Source: JBGSIC01 sp041751875 (lineage in GTDB: Bacteria; Bdellovibrionota; FAC87; UBA2466; JACKAF01). From it: a stretch of 64,000 bases of DNA. Every line of letters starts with the position of its first letter. Positions within the stretch are counted from its first letter, which is position 1. Below, one piece after another: positions 1 to 7,906 of this stretch. The position numbers and the translations under genes were made by a program. The stretch is from contig JBGSIC010000029.1 in assembly GCA_041751875.1 (NCBI GenBank), positions 186,001 to 250,000 on the forward strand, in the 5' to 3' direction. The notes below the pieces were generated by a model, which searched no databases, had not been told where the DNA came from, and worked only from the letters and a program-made list of their open reading frames with translations.

Positions 1-620
1 GTGGAGTGATGGCGGTCGCAAAGCATTTTCCAGGTCATGGCGATGTGAAAGAAGACTCGCATTTCGAGCTGCCTCGTTGTGACAAGTCGGCCGAAGAAAT
101 GGAAAAGCTCGAATGGATTCCTTTTCGCAAAGCGATTCGAGGGCGCGTGGATGCCATCATGACGGCCCACATTTTAAACAAAGCTTTGGATGCCGAGTTT
201 CCGGCGACTCTTTCGGAAAAAACGCTTCAGGGGTTTTTACGCAACCAGCTTCGTTTCACCAAACTGATTATTAGCGATGACATGGAGATGAAGGGGATTG
301 CGGCGCATTACACCGAGGAACAGGCCGCCGTGCTTGCGGTGAACGCGGGCTGTGACATGCTCATCTACAAGGGCACGACCTTTCCTACCGCCGCGCTGGA
401 AGCGGTGATCAAAGCGGTTGAGGAAAAGATTATCCCGCTATCTCTAATCGAAGATGCCAATAAACGCATTCTCGCGGGTAAAGCCCTTTACGCGAATCAG
501 AAAAAGCCCGTGGATGTGACTGCCGTAGGGAAGAGCATTGGGCTGCCCGAACACTTCAAGCTCGCCGAAATCATCACGAAAAAAGAAGTCCCGGCCGGCG
601 ATCAATCCGAACTAGCCTAG
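1..620 (+). CDS. nagZ: Beta-N-acetylhexosaminidase NagZ (glycoside hydrolase family 3), 5' truncated
   Basis: Only the C-terminal ~206 residues lie in the window; the frame is open through the left edge. It begins just before KHFPGHGDVKEDSH, the GH3/NagZ signature carrying the catalytic His loop, and continues with IMTAHI and IISDDMEMKGI, where the DD-containing strand carries the Asp nucleophile typical of NagZ. NagZ cleaves GlcNAc from 1,6-anhydro-muropeptides in the cytoplasm during cell-wall recycling. The tail after the barrel is short. The gene is convergent with the deoxynucleoside kinase, with a long palindrome in the gap. Family identity is clear; the true start is outside the window. 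Confidence 0.88.
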   Translation, partial: GVMAVAKHFPGHGDVKEDSHFELPRCDKSAEEMEKLEWIPFRKAIRGRVDAIMTAHILNKALDAEFPATLSEKTLQGFLRNQLRFTKLIISDDMEMKGIAAHYTEEQAAVLAVNAGCDMLIYKGTTFPTAALEAVIKAVEEKIIPLSLIEDANKRILAGKALYANQKKPVDVTAVGKSIGLPEHFKLAEIITKKEVPAGDQSELA

Positions 621-711
621 GTGCTTTCTATTTTCGGACGGTGCCTGTGCACTTTCCGGACGAAGTACGGAAAGTGACCTGGCACCTTCCCGGTCCGAAA
701 ATAGAAAACAC
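621..711. repeat. Dispersed nested palindrome, copy 1 (91 bp)
   Basis: Starts directly after the nagZ stop. Outer arms at 621-639 and about 692-711 pair (TTTCTATTTTCGGAC with its complement). Inner arms begin GGTGCC and contain CACTTTCCG, pairing with CGGAAAGTG and GGCACC around the loop GACGAAGTA (about 659-667). The same inner arms recur near 14084, 27430 and 50734. It lies between two convergent genes, so it may also terminate transcription from both sides. Confidence 0.8.
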
Positions 712-714
712 CTT

Positions 715-1353
715 TTAGCAGGTGGTGAAGAGATCGGGTTGATCGAGAGAGTTTTCGATGCTTCGGCAAACGTATTCAAAGTGCTCTGGTTTCCACTTTA
801 AATCCAAATCATTGGCTTCAACGGTAAGAACTTTGCCCTTGTAGTGATTGGCGATCCAATCATCGTAGCGCACATTGAGACGCTCTAGATAATCTTCCGC
901 AATGTCCTGCTCGTAATGCCGACCGCGCTCACGAATGCGCTCTTTCAAACACTTTACCGAACGTCTTACGTAGATCATGAGATCGGGTGGGTTTAAAAAC
1001 TGCACCATGTTCTCGTAGAGCAAGATGTAATTCTTGTAGTCGCGCTCCGACATGTTTTCAGATTCGTACAAAGTGCGGGCAAAAATATGCACATCTTCGT
1101 AAATGGAGCGATCTTGAATCGCGGATGCGTGCATGCGCACAATATTTTGATGGGCCTCAAATCTCTTTGAGAGAAAAAAGATCTGAAGCGGTAAGGACCA
1201 ACGTCTCATATCGCTGTAAAAATCAGCGAGATAAGGATTGTCGGTTACAGCTTCGAAATAAGGTTCCCATTGGTAACGTTTAGATAACAGCTCCGTGAGC
1301 GTAGTCTTCCCCGACCCAATGTTCCCCGCGATGGCAACGAATCTTTTAGACAT
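715..1353 (-). CDS. Deoxynucleoside kinase (dGK/dAK-type)
   Basis: A 212-residue P-loop kinase of the deoxyguanosine/deoxyadenosine kinase family, which phosphorylates salvaged deoxynucleosides with ATP in the cytoplasm. The N-terminus reads MSKRFVAIAGNIGSGKTT, with a Walker A loop. A DRSIYED motif follows (the DRS/ERS element of the family), then an RERGRHYE lid region. The frame is open 66 codons further upstream to 1551, but homology starts at the ATG at 1353 and the extension would run into the divergent dehydrogenase. The length matches bacterial dNKs. A role in using nucleosides from outside the cell is plausible but inferred. Confidence 0.88.
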   Translation of the reverse strand: MSKRFVAIAGNIGSGKTTLTELLSKRYQWEPYFEAVTDNPYLADFYSDMRRWSLPLQIFFLSKRFEAHQNIVRMHASAIQDRSIYEDVHIFARTLYESENMSERDYKNYILLYENMVQFLNPPDLMIYVRRSVKCLKERIRERGRHYEQDIAEDYLERLNVRYDDWIANHYKGKVLTVEANDLDLKWKPEHFEYVCRSIENSLDQPDLFTTC

Positions 1354-1520
1354 CTTGTACCAAAACCTCGTTTGTACTTTGCGAAAGCGAAAACCGTCAA
1401 AGAGAAAATCGAGGGAGCCGGAAACCCTTTGCGGGGAAACAATCTCCAGTTTGGCGCAGGGTAAATTGTCTCGAAGAGAAATTTCCGGTAAGGTGCGCTC
1501 TTGGGTCAGTAGAGGGAGAG

Positions 1521-2561
1521 ATGGGGATAAAACTAGAAGACATTCCGACAAAGGGTTACGAACGCGTGGTGCAGGTCCAGGAAAGCGCGGTGGGCCTACA
1601 TGCGATCATTTCTATCCACAACACCCATCGGGGACCTGCGTGTGGTGGCATCCGACTCTTGCCGTATGAATCGCAAGCCCAAGCACTTAATGACGTGCTG
1701 CGGCTATCCCGCGGAATGTCTTACAAATCGGCGCTAGCAAATATTGGCTTTGGCGGCGGCAAGAGCGTAATCTTGCTCGACCCCACAAAGAAAACCCCGG
1801 CGCTTTTTCAAGCCTTTGGGGAAGCCATCGAAAAATTGGGCGGGAAGTATATCGGCGCCAAAGATATGAACACCGAGTCGGCTGACCTCATGGAGGTACA
1901 CAAGCGCACAAAACACGTGCTGGGAATCGACGGTCTGGCGGGGTCCAGTGGGGATCCTTCTCCAGTCACGGCGCGAGGCGCCTACCGCGCCCTTGAGGCG
2001 GTGGTGGAGTTTCTCAACGGCAACAAGGAGATGAAGGGCGTGACCATGGCGGTGCAGGGCTTGGGACACGTGGGTTACGGACTGGCCGAAAAGTTTTGTA
2101 AAGCGGGTGGCAAGGTTTTCGTTACGGACATTAATGTGAAGGTAGTTGAAAAAGCGTGTGCAGAACTGGGTGCTGAAGCCGTCGCGCAAGAAGCTATCTA
2201 CGATATCGACTGCGACATCTTTTCTCCAAACGCGGTTGGCGCAACGTTGAATCAAAAAACGATTAAGCGGTTAAACTGCCGCGCCGTCGTGGGTTGTGCA
2301 AATAATCAGCTTGAGACCGATGAAGACGGTAAACGATTGCACGAACGAGGTATTTTGTACGCGCCGGACTACGCGGTGAACGCGGGTGGAATTATTAACG
2401 TCTTTCAAGAACACGAAGGATACGATCGAGATAAGGCGCTAAAAAAGGCTGATGGTATTTACGATACGGTCAAAGAGATTCTTGACCGGTCCCGCAAACA
2501 AGGCCTAGCTCCATTTATTATCGCCGACAAAGTGGCCGAGGAACGGCTTGGCGTTCACTGA
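1521..2561 (+). CDS. Leucine (Glu/Leu/Phe/Val) dehydrogenase
   Basis: 346 residues. NAD-dependent oxidative deamination of branched-chain amino acids to 2-oxoacids and ammonia. The substrate half carries GPACGGIR, Lys69 in GMSYKSALA and catalytic Lys81 in GFGGGKSVI. The Rossmann half has the dinucleotide loop GLGHVGYGLAEKF with acidic VTDIN after it. Length is typical of leucine dehydrogenase (about 350-365) and well below glutamate dehydrogenase. The 3' end overlaps the start of the Kdd-like gene by 14 bp, so the two are probably translated together. Exact amino acid preference (Leu, Val or Phe) cannot be fixed from sequence alone. Confidence 0.88.
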   Translation: MGIKLEDIPTKGYERVVQVQESAVGLHAIISIHNTHRGPACGGIRLLPYESQAQALNDVLRLSRGMSYKSALANIGFGGGKSVILLDPTKKTPALFQAFGEAIEKLGGKYIGAKDMNTESADLMEVHKRTKHVLGIDGLAGSSGDPSPVTARGAYRALEAVVEFLNGNKEMKGVTMAVQGLGHVGYGLAEKFCKAGGKVFVTDINVKVVEKACAELGAEAVAQEAIYDIDCDIFSPNAVGATLNQKTIKRLNCRAVVGCANNQLETDEDGKRLHERGILYAPDYAVNAGGIINVFQEHEGYDRDKALKKADGIYDTVKEILDRSRKQGLAPFIIADKVAEERLGVH

Positions 2562-3603
2562 AAGAAAACAAGCTTGTGATCCTTATGGCACCCATCGGGT
2601 GCTGGATCAAAAAAAGTGTCTTCCTCAAGCTGCGCAAAAGGTAGACAATTCGCTTCCTATTTTCCCAAACGAACTACTTATCACTGTAGAAAAGTTGAAT
2701 ATCGATGCCGCCAGTTTTGTGCAGATGGAAAAGCAAACAGGTGGGGATGATAAAAAAATTGCACAGATCGTGATGGATAATTGCCGCGCCATCGGCAAGC
2801 AGCAAAATGGTGTTACCGGTTCAGGTGGCATTTTGATTGGAAAGCTCGCCCAAAAGGGAAGCGCGTATCAGGGACCTATCGAATTCGATTTAGGAACCTC
2901 GCTAGCCACTTTGGTTTCCCTAACGCTGACCCCTCTTCATTTAGATGAAGTGCTTGCGGTCGACAAAGCCCGCCACCAGTTAACAGTAAAGGGACACGCC
3001 ATCTTATTTCAAAGTGGCATCGCCGCCGCGCTGCCAGCGGACCTGCCGGCAACCGTGGCGCTTGCTGTATTTGATGTGTCGGGGGCTCCGGCTCTAGTAA
3101 AGACGCTTACCCAAAGCGGACAAACGATCGTTATTTTGGGAGCCGGGGGGAAGGCGGGCCTGCTCTCTTGCGCGGCGGGTCGTAATGCGGTCGGTCCCAA
3201 GGGGAAGGTGATTGCCGTAGAGCCTTACGGACCCGCAGCCAAAGCGCTTCGTGAGATGTCACTGTGCGATGAGGTTTTGGAGATCGATGCCCAGGATGCC
3301 CTGGCAGTGTCTTCTGGTGTGGCTTCCGTTACCCATGGTAAAATGGGAGATGTCGTCATCAACGTAGTTTCGGCTCCTGACACAGAGATGGCGTCTATCC
3401 TCTGTGCACACGCAAATGCAAAAGTAGTATTTTTCGGCATGGCCACCCAGTTTTCCAAAGCGGCTTTGGGCGCGGAGGGGGTAGCCAGCTCGGCCCAACT
3501 GTTTATCGGAAATGGTTACACTCCCGGGCACGCCGAACTTTGTCTGACTCTTTTAAAGCAGTATCCGAAACTACGAGAAGTTTTTTTCCAACGCTTCGCC
3601 TAA
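2548..3603 (+). CDS. kdd: L-erythro-3,5-diaminohexanoate dehydrogenase-like protein (Kdd)
   Basis: 351 residues. Resembles Kdd, the NAD-dependent oxidative deaminase of the lysine fermentation pathway, through the N-terminal DPYGTHRVL and LPQAA blocks and the NELLITVEKLNIDAASF stretch. The C-terminal half is a Rossmann fold with ILGAGGKAGLLS and an acidic strand end (VIAVEPYG). Translation appears to start at TTG 2548, inside the end of the leucine dehydrogenase gene, with GAGGA about 8 nt upstream; there is no ATG before the conserved YGTHRVL block. The other lysine-fermentation genes (kamA, kamDE, kce, kal) are not in the window, so the substrate is inferred from family resemblance. Confidence 0.75.
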   Translation: MAFTERKQACDPYGTHRVLDQKKCLPQAAQKVDNSLPIFPNELLITVEKLNIDAASFVQMEKQTGGDDKKIAQIVMDNCRAIGKQQNGVTGSGGILIGKLAQKGSAYQGPIEFDLGTSLATLVSLTLTPLHLDEVLAVDKARHQLTVKGHAILFQSGIAAALPADLPATVALAVFDVSGAPALVKTLTQSGQTIVILGAGGKAGLLSCAAGRNAVGPKGKVIAVEPYGPAAKALREMSLCDEVLEIDAQDALAVSSGVASVTHGKMGDVVINVVSAPDTEMASILCAHANAKVVFFGMATQFSKAALGAEGVASSAQLFIGNGYTPGHAELCLTLLKQYPKLREVFFQRFA

Positions 3604-3646
3604 TCGTTTCCTGTTTCACGTTTCATAATCTTAGGAACGCATCAAT

Positions 3647-4738
3647 ATGCCCTCTCCGCTTTGTCGAATTGTTAGCATTGGTAAGGTTACCGCCTGGGGT
3701 AAAGAGTTCTTGGAAGGACTTCGCAAAGAAGAACTCGTAGACCTCAAAGTGTATCCCGATACAAAGTACTTTTTGGAATCCGAGAATGAGGGCTTTCCAC
3801 AAATTGTGTTTCTGGAAAATGTTCCTGAATCACGGCATTGGATCGTGGAGCTCCGTGAAAGCCATGTCCATCTCTACATCATTTTATTTGGAAAAACTTT
3901 TACCAAAGAAGACTTGAGCTTTGCCGTGCGCCACCGCGTTTTTCGTGTTCTGGAAAACTTTGAGTTCGATTCCTACGAAACGCTCGAGCAGATCAAACAA
4001 ATTGCGGAGGCAGCCGAAAAAGAAAAAAGGTTCGAGCTCCTTATTGTGAGCCTTAAAAAGGTATTGGAAGAAGCGGAAGGGGACATAGCGAATTCCGTTA
4101 TGTCCGAGTTTAAAACTGCGCTGGAAAAGATTGGCCGCAACTCGGGTTTTAATGAATTTTCAGGCGAAGACGAACCCCATACGGACGCATCGAAGTCGCA
4201 GGCTTTGCCTGCCGCCGAAACTCTGTTCGATGTTTTGCAAATGATTGATGGTTTGGAACGAACCGGAGTGCTTTGGGTAAAAGGCGAGACCCAGCGAGAG
4301 CAGGGCGAAATCCATTTCCTACAGGGAAGAATTGTTGCCGCGACTTCTGGTTCAGTCACTGGCTTGAAAGCGATATATCGAATGTTCCTCTGGGAACGGC
4401 CGCAGTTTGCTTTCTCCCGACGTAGTTCTGACGAAATGCAGATTACCAATCCCATAAATGTGCGCGCGCACTGGGTGGGAGCGGAAGGCCTGCGCCATCG
4501 TAATCAGTACAACCGCCTCCGTAGCTTGATTCCGCCGCCGACGATTGTGCTAGAGCTTGATCCCCGGTATCTCCATCCCGGCACCAGTCTTCCTCCGAAT
4601 GAATTCACTACCCTAGCGAGCGTGGTGGAGTTTGGTAAAGTTAGCCAAATTCTCGACTACACCCCCCTACCCGATGCGATTCTTTTCGAGTCACTTATCA
4701 ATCTGCGCAAGCTCAATATTATTCGTACGGTCGCCTAG
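3647..4738 (+). CDS. DUF4388 (PATAN) protein with N-terminal receiver-like domain
   Basis: 363 residues, no signal peptide. Residues 1 to about 115 look like a degenerate response-regulator receiver: alternating beta/alpha pattern starting CRIVSIGKV, but PQIVFLENVPE stands where the phospho-acceptor Asp would be expected. A helical, Glu/Lys-rich linker follows (about 120-185). A DUF4388 domain spans about 205-300 (LFDVLQMIDGLERTGVL, then GEIHFLQGRIVAA), ending in a helical tail. DUF4388 domains are common in gliding and signalling proteins of myxobacteria and relatives. It sits between Kdd and an acyltransferase without obvious functional link. Precise function unknown. Confidence 0.72.
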   Translation: MPSPLCRIVSIGKVTAWGKEFLEGLRKEELVDLKVYPDTKYFLESENEGFPQIVFLENVPESRHWIVELRESHVHLYIILFGKTFTKEDLSFAVRHRVFRVLENFEFDSYETLEQIKQIAEAAEKEKRFELLIVSLKKVLEEAEGDIANSVMSEFKTALEKIGRNSGFNEFSGEDEPHTDASKSQALPAAETLFDVLQMIDGLERTGVLWVKGETQREQGEIHFLQGRIVAATSGSVTGLKAIYRMFLWERPQFAFSRRSSDEMQITNPINVRAHWVGAEGLRHRNQYNRLRSLIPPPTIVLELDPRYLHPGTSLPPNEFTTLASVVEFGKVSQILDYTPLPDAILFESLINLRKLNIIRTVA

Positions 4739-4790
4739 ACCTCGAAAACCTTTCCTTTTATCTTCTGAGTAAATCCGCTAAGAACGTTCC

Positions 4791-5564
4791 ATGCGCTTTA
4801 CATTTGGGTCCAAAATGGTGGGCCGGGCTTTGCGTGCGACTGGTCGCGATCCCGAAGAACTCGCCTACAAGGTGCTTCCGTCCTTTCTTTTGGGGGTCAT
4901 CCAAAAGTATCTGCGCGTTCGTTCGGTGGGGTCCTCGCACCTACCCAAGAAGGGGCCTGCCATTATTATTAGTAACCACAGTGGCTTTATGGGTTTTGAC
5001 GCCCTGATGCTGGCCTACGAAATCTATCAAAAGAAAAAACGCGTCGCGCGCATCATCGCGCACAAACTATGGTTTTTTCGGCCAGAGATTTCGGTGCACG
5101 CAAAGAAACTGGGCTTGGTTCCCGCGACCTTTGAAAACGGTCTTAGAATCATAAAAAAGAACGAAATGCTGATTCTTTTTCCGGAAGGTGAGGAGGGCAA
5201 CTTCAAGCCTTCCCGTCAAATGTATCACCTGAAGCGTTTCCGCAGAGGGTTCATTCGTTTGGCGTTGCACACCGGCGCACCAATTATTCCCTCGATGGTC
5301 ATCGGGGCCGAAGAAACGCACATTACGTTGTCGCAGATCCGCTGGGCAAAGGAGGTATTGGGAATTATCATTCCGATTCCTTTGAATGTGATTCCGATTC
5401 CGGTCAAGTGGCGGATCAAGTTTCTCAAGCCCATTTATATAGAGAAGAATCCCGAGAAAGCCGAGGACATGGCCTATGTCACGCGCTTGACTCGAGAGGT
5501 GCGAAAACAGCTTCAGCAAGCCATACACGCTGAACTTAAGCACCGAAAAACGTTGTTTACCTAA
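4791..5564 (+). CDS. Lysophospholipid acyltransferase family protein (PlsC-like)
   Basis: 257 residues. A membrane-associated acyl-CoA/ACP-dependent glycerolipid acyltransferase. The catalytic block is NHSGFMGFD, an H-X6-D spacing seen in the MGAT-like branch rather than the H-X4-D of classical PlsC. The phosphate-binding motif FPEGEEGNFKPSR follows, then APIIPSMVIGAEE. The N-terminal ~60 residues are basic and partly amphipathic. The ATG at 4791 gives the usual family length. Acyl acceptor unknown; lysophosphatidate is the default guess, but this branch often has other acceptors. Confidence 0.82.
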   Translation: MRFTFGSKMVGRALRATGRDPEELAYKVLPSFLLGVIQKYLRVRSVGSSHLPKKGPAIIISNHSGFMGFDALMLAYEIYQKKKRVARIIAHKLWFFRPEISVHAKKLGLVPATFENGLRIIKKNEMLILFPEGEEGNFKPSRQMYHLKRFRRGFIRLALHTGAPIIPSMVIGAEETHITLSQIRWAKEVLGIIIPIPLNVIPIPVKWRIKFLKPIYIEKNPEKAEDMAYVTRLTREVRKQLQQAIHAELKHRKTLFT

Positions 5565-5640
5565 TCCTCGCGTGTCTCATCGATATAGTCTGATTTCCCG
5601 CCCCTAGAGCAGTTCCCGGTTCCTGGTTGTTTTTTTCGCC

Positions 5641-5667
5641 GCACAAAACCTATGGCAGGTTTTGTGC
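5641..5667. repeat. Perfect 10-bp inverted repeat upstream of comM
   Basis: GCACAAAACC and GGTTTTGTGC are perfectly complementary around the 7-nt spacer TATGGCA. The dyad lies 31 bp before the chosen comM start. It is not followed by a T-tract on either strand (the T run lies 5' of it on the plus strand), so it is unlikely to be a classical terminator. An operator or a 5'-UTR hairpin is possible. Confidence 0.6.
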
Positions 5668-5698
5668 AGTTTCTAAAACGAAATTGGAAACTGACCCT

Positions 5699-7237
5699 AT
5701 GGCTATGGCGAAAACTTTTAGTGCAAGTCCCCTAGGTGTGGACGGATTTATCGTTGAAGTCGAAGCCGCAAGCCAAGCTTCTAGTCGGCAAATTCTCATT
5801 ACGGGTTTAGCGGGCGAAGTGGTTAAAGAGAGTCGCGAGCGAATTCGCGCGTGTTTAAACGGCTTGGGGTTTCGGGTACCCAAGGGCAAAACGGTGATTC
5901 ATCTCTCACCTGCTTCGCAACGTAAGCAAGGCAGTCAGTTTGATCTCGCTATCGCGATGAGTTTACTGGTAGCTGAGGAGCACTTGAGCGATTTTGCTCT
6001 AGGCAGTTTGGCTTTTCTTGGCGAACTCAGTCTAGACGGGCACATTCGAGCCGTACCGGCCTGTTTAAGCTTGGCAGAAACTCTCTCCAAAAACCCTTCG
6101 ATACATTTTGTTTTTGTACCCAAGGGCAATGAACAAGAGGCCGCGTTGATTGGGTCTGAGAAAGTTCGCGTCGTTGATCATTTAAAGGACATATTCGAGT
6201 TCTTGCGAAGCAAAGTTCCTCCACCGGCGGCAATTTTTAAAGCTTCTGAAAGCTCAACACGAAACGATTTTCCGTCTTTGGACAGCGTTCAGGGGCAGAA
6301 TCTGGCGAAGCGAGCGCTGCAGGTCGCGCTTGCCGGTGGACATCATTTTCTCATGATGGGAAGCCCGGGGGTGGGGAAGAGTTTACTGGCCAGGTGTGCG
6401 CCGCATTTGTTGCCGCCTCTCGAAGATGAGGAGCGCCGGGAGGTGGCGAAGTGCCGCGTGGGGAAAGAAGAATTTTCTCAAACTCGGCCCTTTCGTGCCC
6501 CCCACCATTCTATTTCTTACGCTGGTCTCTTAGGGGGAGGATCGGCGATTGTGCAACCTGGTGAGGTGACGCTCGCTCACCGTGGGGTTTTGTTTTTGGA
6601 CGAACTGGCGGAGTTTAGGCGAGACGCCGTAGAGGGATTGAGAATCCCCTTGGAAGAGGGCTGCGTTTCGATTTCACGCGTGGGATATGCGGTGAGACTT
6701 CCCGCACGATTCCTACTCATCGCCGCGATGAACCCTTGTCCATGCGGAAACTCCGGTGTGAGCGGCTCGAAAAGACCCTGCATTTGCAGCCAAGAGCAAC
6801 TTTCTGCTTACCGAAAAAAAGTCTCAGGTCCTCTCTGGGACCGAATCGATCTAGGCGTGGCCCTTTCACATCCCAGAAAGCAGGCGACTCCCTCGGCGCT
6901 TTCGCAGAAAGCGGTGAAAGATTCCATCGCGAGCGCACTGAAAATCCAGCGGAAAAGAGCGGGAAGCATTTTGCACTACCGGAATGCTGACATGCCGATG
7001 GAACATGAGGCGTTTGCACTTGGTCGTTCTGATCGAGATTGGGTCGATCAACTAGTTTGTCGCGAGGGCTTAAGTTACCGAGGTCGGGATCGTTTGATCA
7101 GGGTAGCGCGCACGGTCGCTGACCTCGCTCGAGAAACGGCGATTGCCCGAGTACATCTTCTGGAATCATGGAGTTTAAAGTGCCCACCCCCTCACTTGAT
7201 ACAATCTCTCGCTTCGGCGATGCCACCCTCTCCTTAG
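5699..7237 (+). CDS. comM: YifB/ComM family Mg-chelatase-like AAA+ ATPase
   Basis: 512 residues, the usual ComM length. ComM is a hexameric helicase that promotes branch migration during integration of transforming DNA. An N-terminal ChlI-like domain (SPLGVDGFIVEVEA) precedes Walker A GSPGVGKS at about 221-228 and Walker B LFLDELAEF. MNPCPCGNSG is the Cys-containing C-terminal family signature. I chose ATG 5699 because the conserved N-terminus starts just after it; the frame is open to 5627, and ATG 5705 is an alternative. GGAAA lies about 10 nt upstream of 5699. The last 70 bp overlap comF, linking two competence-type genes. Confidence 0.9.
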   Translation: MAMAKTFSASPLGVDGFIVEVEAASQASSRQILITGLAGEVVKESRERIRACLNGLGFRVPKGKTVIHLSPASQRKQGSQFDLAIAMSLLVAEEHLSDFALGSLAFLGELSLDGHIRAVPACLSLAETLSKNPSIHFVFVPKGNEQEAALIGSEKVRVVDHLKDIFEFLRSKVPPPAAIFKASESSTRNDFPSLDSVQGQNLAKRALQVALAGGHHFLMMGSPGVGKSLLARCAPHLLPPLEDEERREVAKCRVGKEEFSQTRPFRAPHHSISYAGLLGGGSAIVQPGEVTLAHRGVLFLDELAEFRRDAVEGLRIPLEEGCVSISRVGYAVRLPARFLLIAAMNPCPCGNSGVSGSKRPCICSQEQLSAYRKKVSGPLWDRIDLGVALSHPRKQATPSALSQKAVKDSIASALKIQRKRAGSILHYRNADMPMEHEAFALGRSDRDWVDQLVCREGLSYRGRDRLIRVARTVADLARETAIARVHLLESWSLKCPPPHLIQSLASAMPPSP

Positions 7238-7905
7238 TTTTCCAAACCCGCTGTGTTTACTGCCAGAGAAGGAGCGACCATTTTCTCTGTCCTGACTGCG
7301 CCGTTGTAGTCCCTGTCGGAGAGGCTGTTTGTGATTGCTGCGGGGATCAACTTTCTTCGGCCTTTCCTCAGTGCGGTCGCTGCCGAAGAAAGACGCTCGC
7401 TTGCGAGCGGATACGTTCCTTATTTTTTCTAAGTCCAGCGATGCGAGAAGTTGTGCGAAAGATTAAATTTCAGAACCAGCTCATGATGCTGCGCTACTTC
7501 AAAAAGACGCTAATTCAGTTTCCGTGGGAAATATTTCCGGCGGATGCCGTACTTGTCCCTGTTCCTTTGCACTGGGCGAAATGGTGCCAGAGGGGTTTCA
7601 ATCAAAGCGAGCTTTTGGGCCAGTGGATAGCGCTACTGACCCGAAGACGTTTTTTATCCGAAGGACTCCAAAAAATAAAGGCGACCGAAGCACAGAGTCT
7701 TTTAAGTCGAACTCGAAGAGAAACGAATCTTAGAACCGCCTTTCGCTGGGACAAGCGGTACCAAGTACCCCCCAAGATCCTTCTCATTGATGATATTTTT
7801 ACAACCGGTTCAACCTTAGAAGCGGCGGGTAGGGTTCTGAAGAAAGCGGGAGCCCAAGAAATATTTGGTTGGACACTTTTTCGCACTCCCTTAAGAATTT
7901 TGTAA
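7168..7905 (+). CDS. comF: ComF family phosphoribosyltransferase-like protein
   Basis: 245 residues. ComF-family proteins support DNA uptake in naturally competent bacteria and have a Zn-binding N-terminus plus a PRTase fold. Here CVYC at about 29-32 and later CPDC, CDCC and CGRC pairs form the zinc region. VPVPLHWAKWCQRGFNQ is the conserved ComF block. ILLIDDIFTTGSTLEAA is the phosphoribosyl-pyrophosphate binding loop. The start at 7168 lies inside the end of comM (70-bp overlap). No later in-frame start preserves the zinc Cys residues, so the overlap appears real. Confidence 0.87.
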   Translation: MEFKVPTPSLDTISRFGDATLSLVFQTRCVYCQRRSDHFLCPDCAVVVPVGEAVCDCCGDQLSSAFPQCGRCRRKTLACERIRSLFFLSPAMREVVRKIKFQNQLMMLRYFKKTLIQFPWEIFPADAVLVPVPLHWAKWCQRGFNQSELLGQWIALLTRRRFLSEGLQKIKATEAQSLLSRTRRETNLRTAFRWDKRYQVPPKILLIDDIFTTGSTLEAAGRVLKKAGAQEIFGWTLFRTPLRIL

Positions 7906-7906
7906 G

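Noticed and set aside
1354..1551. 66-residue N-terminal extension of the deoxynucleoside kinase
   Set aside because: It would overlap the divergent dehydrogenase start, and family homology begins exactly at Met67 (ATG 1353).
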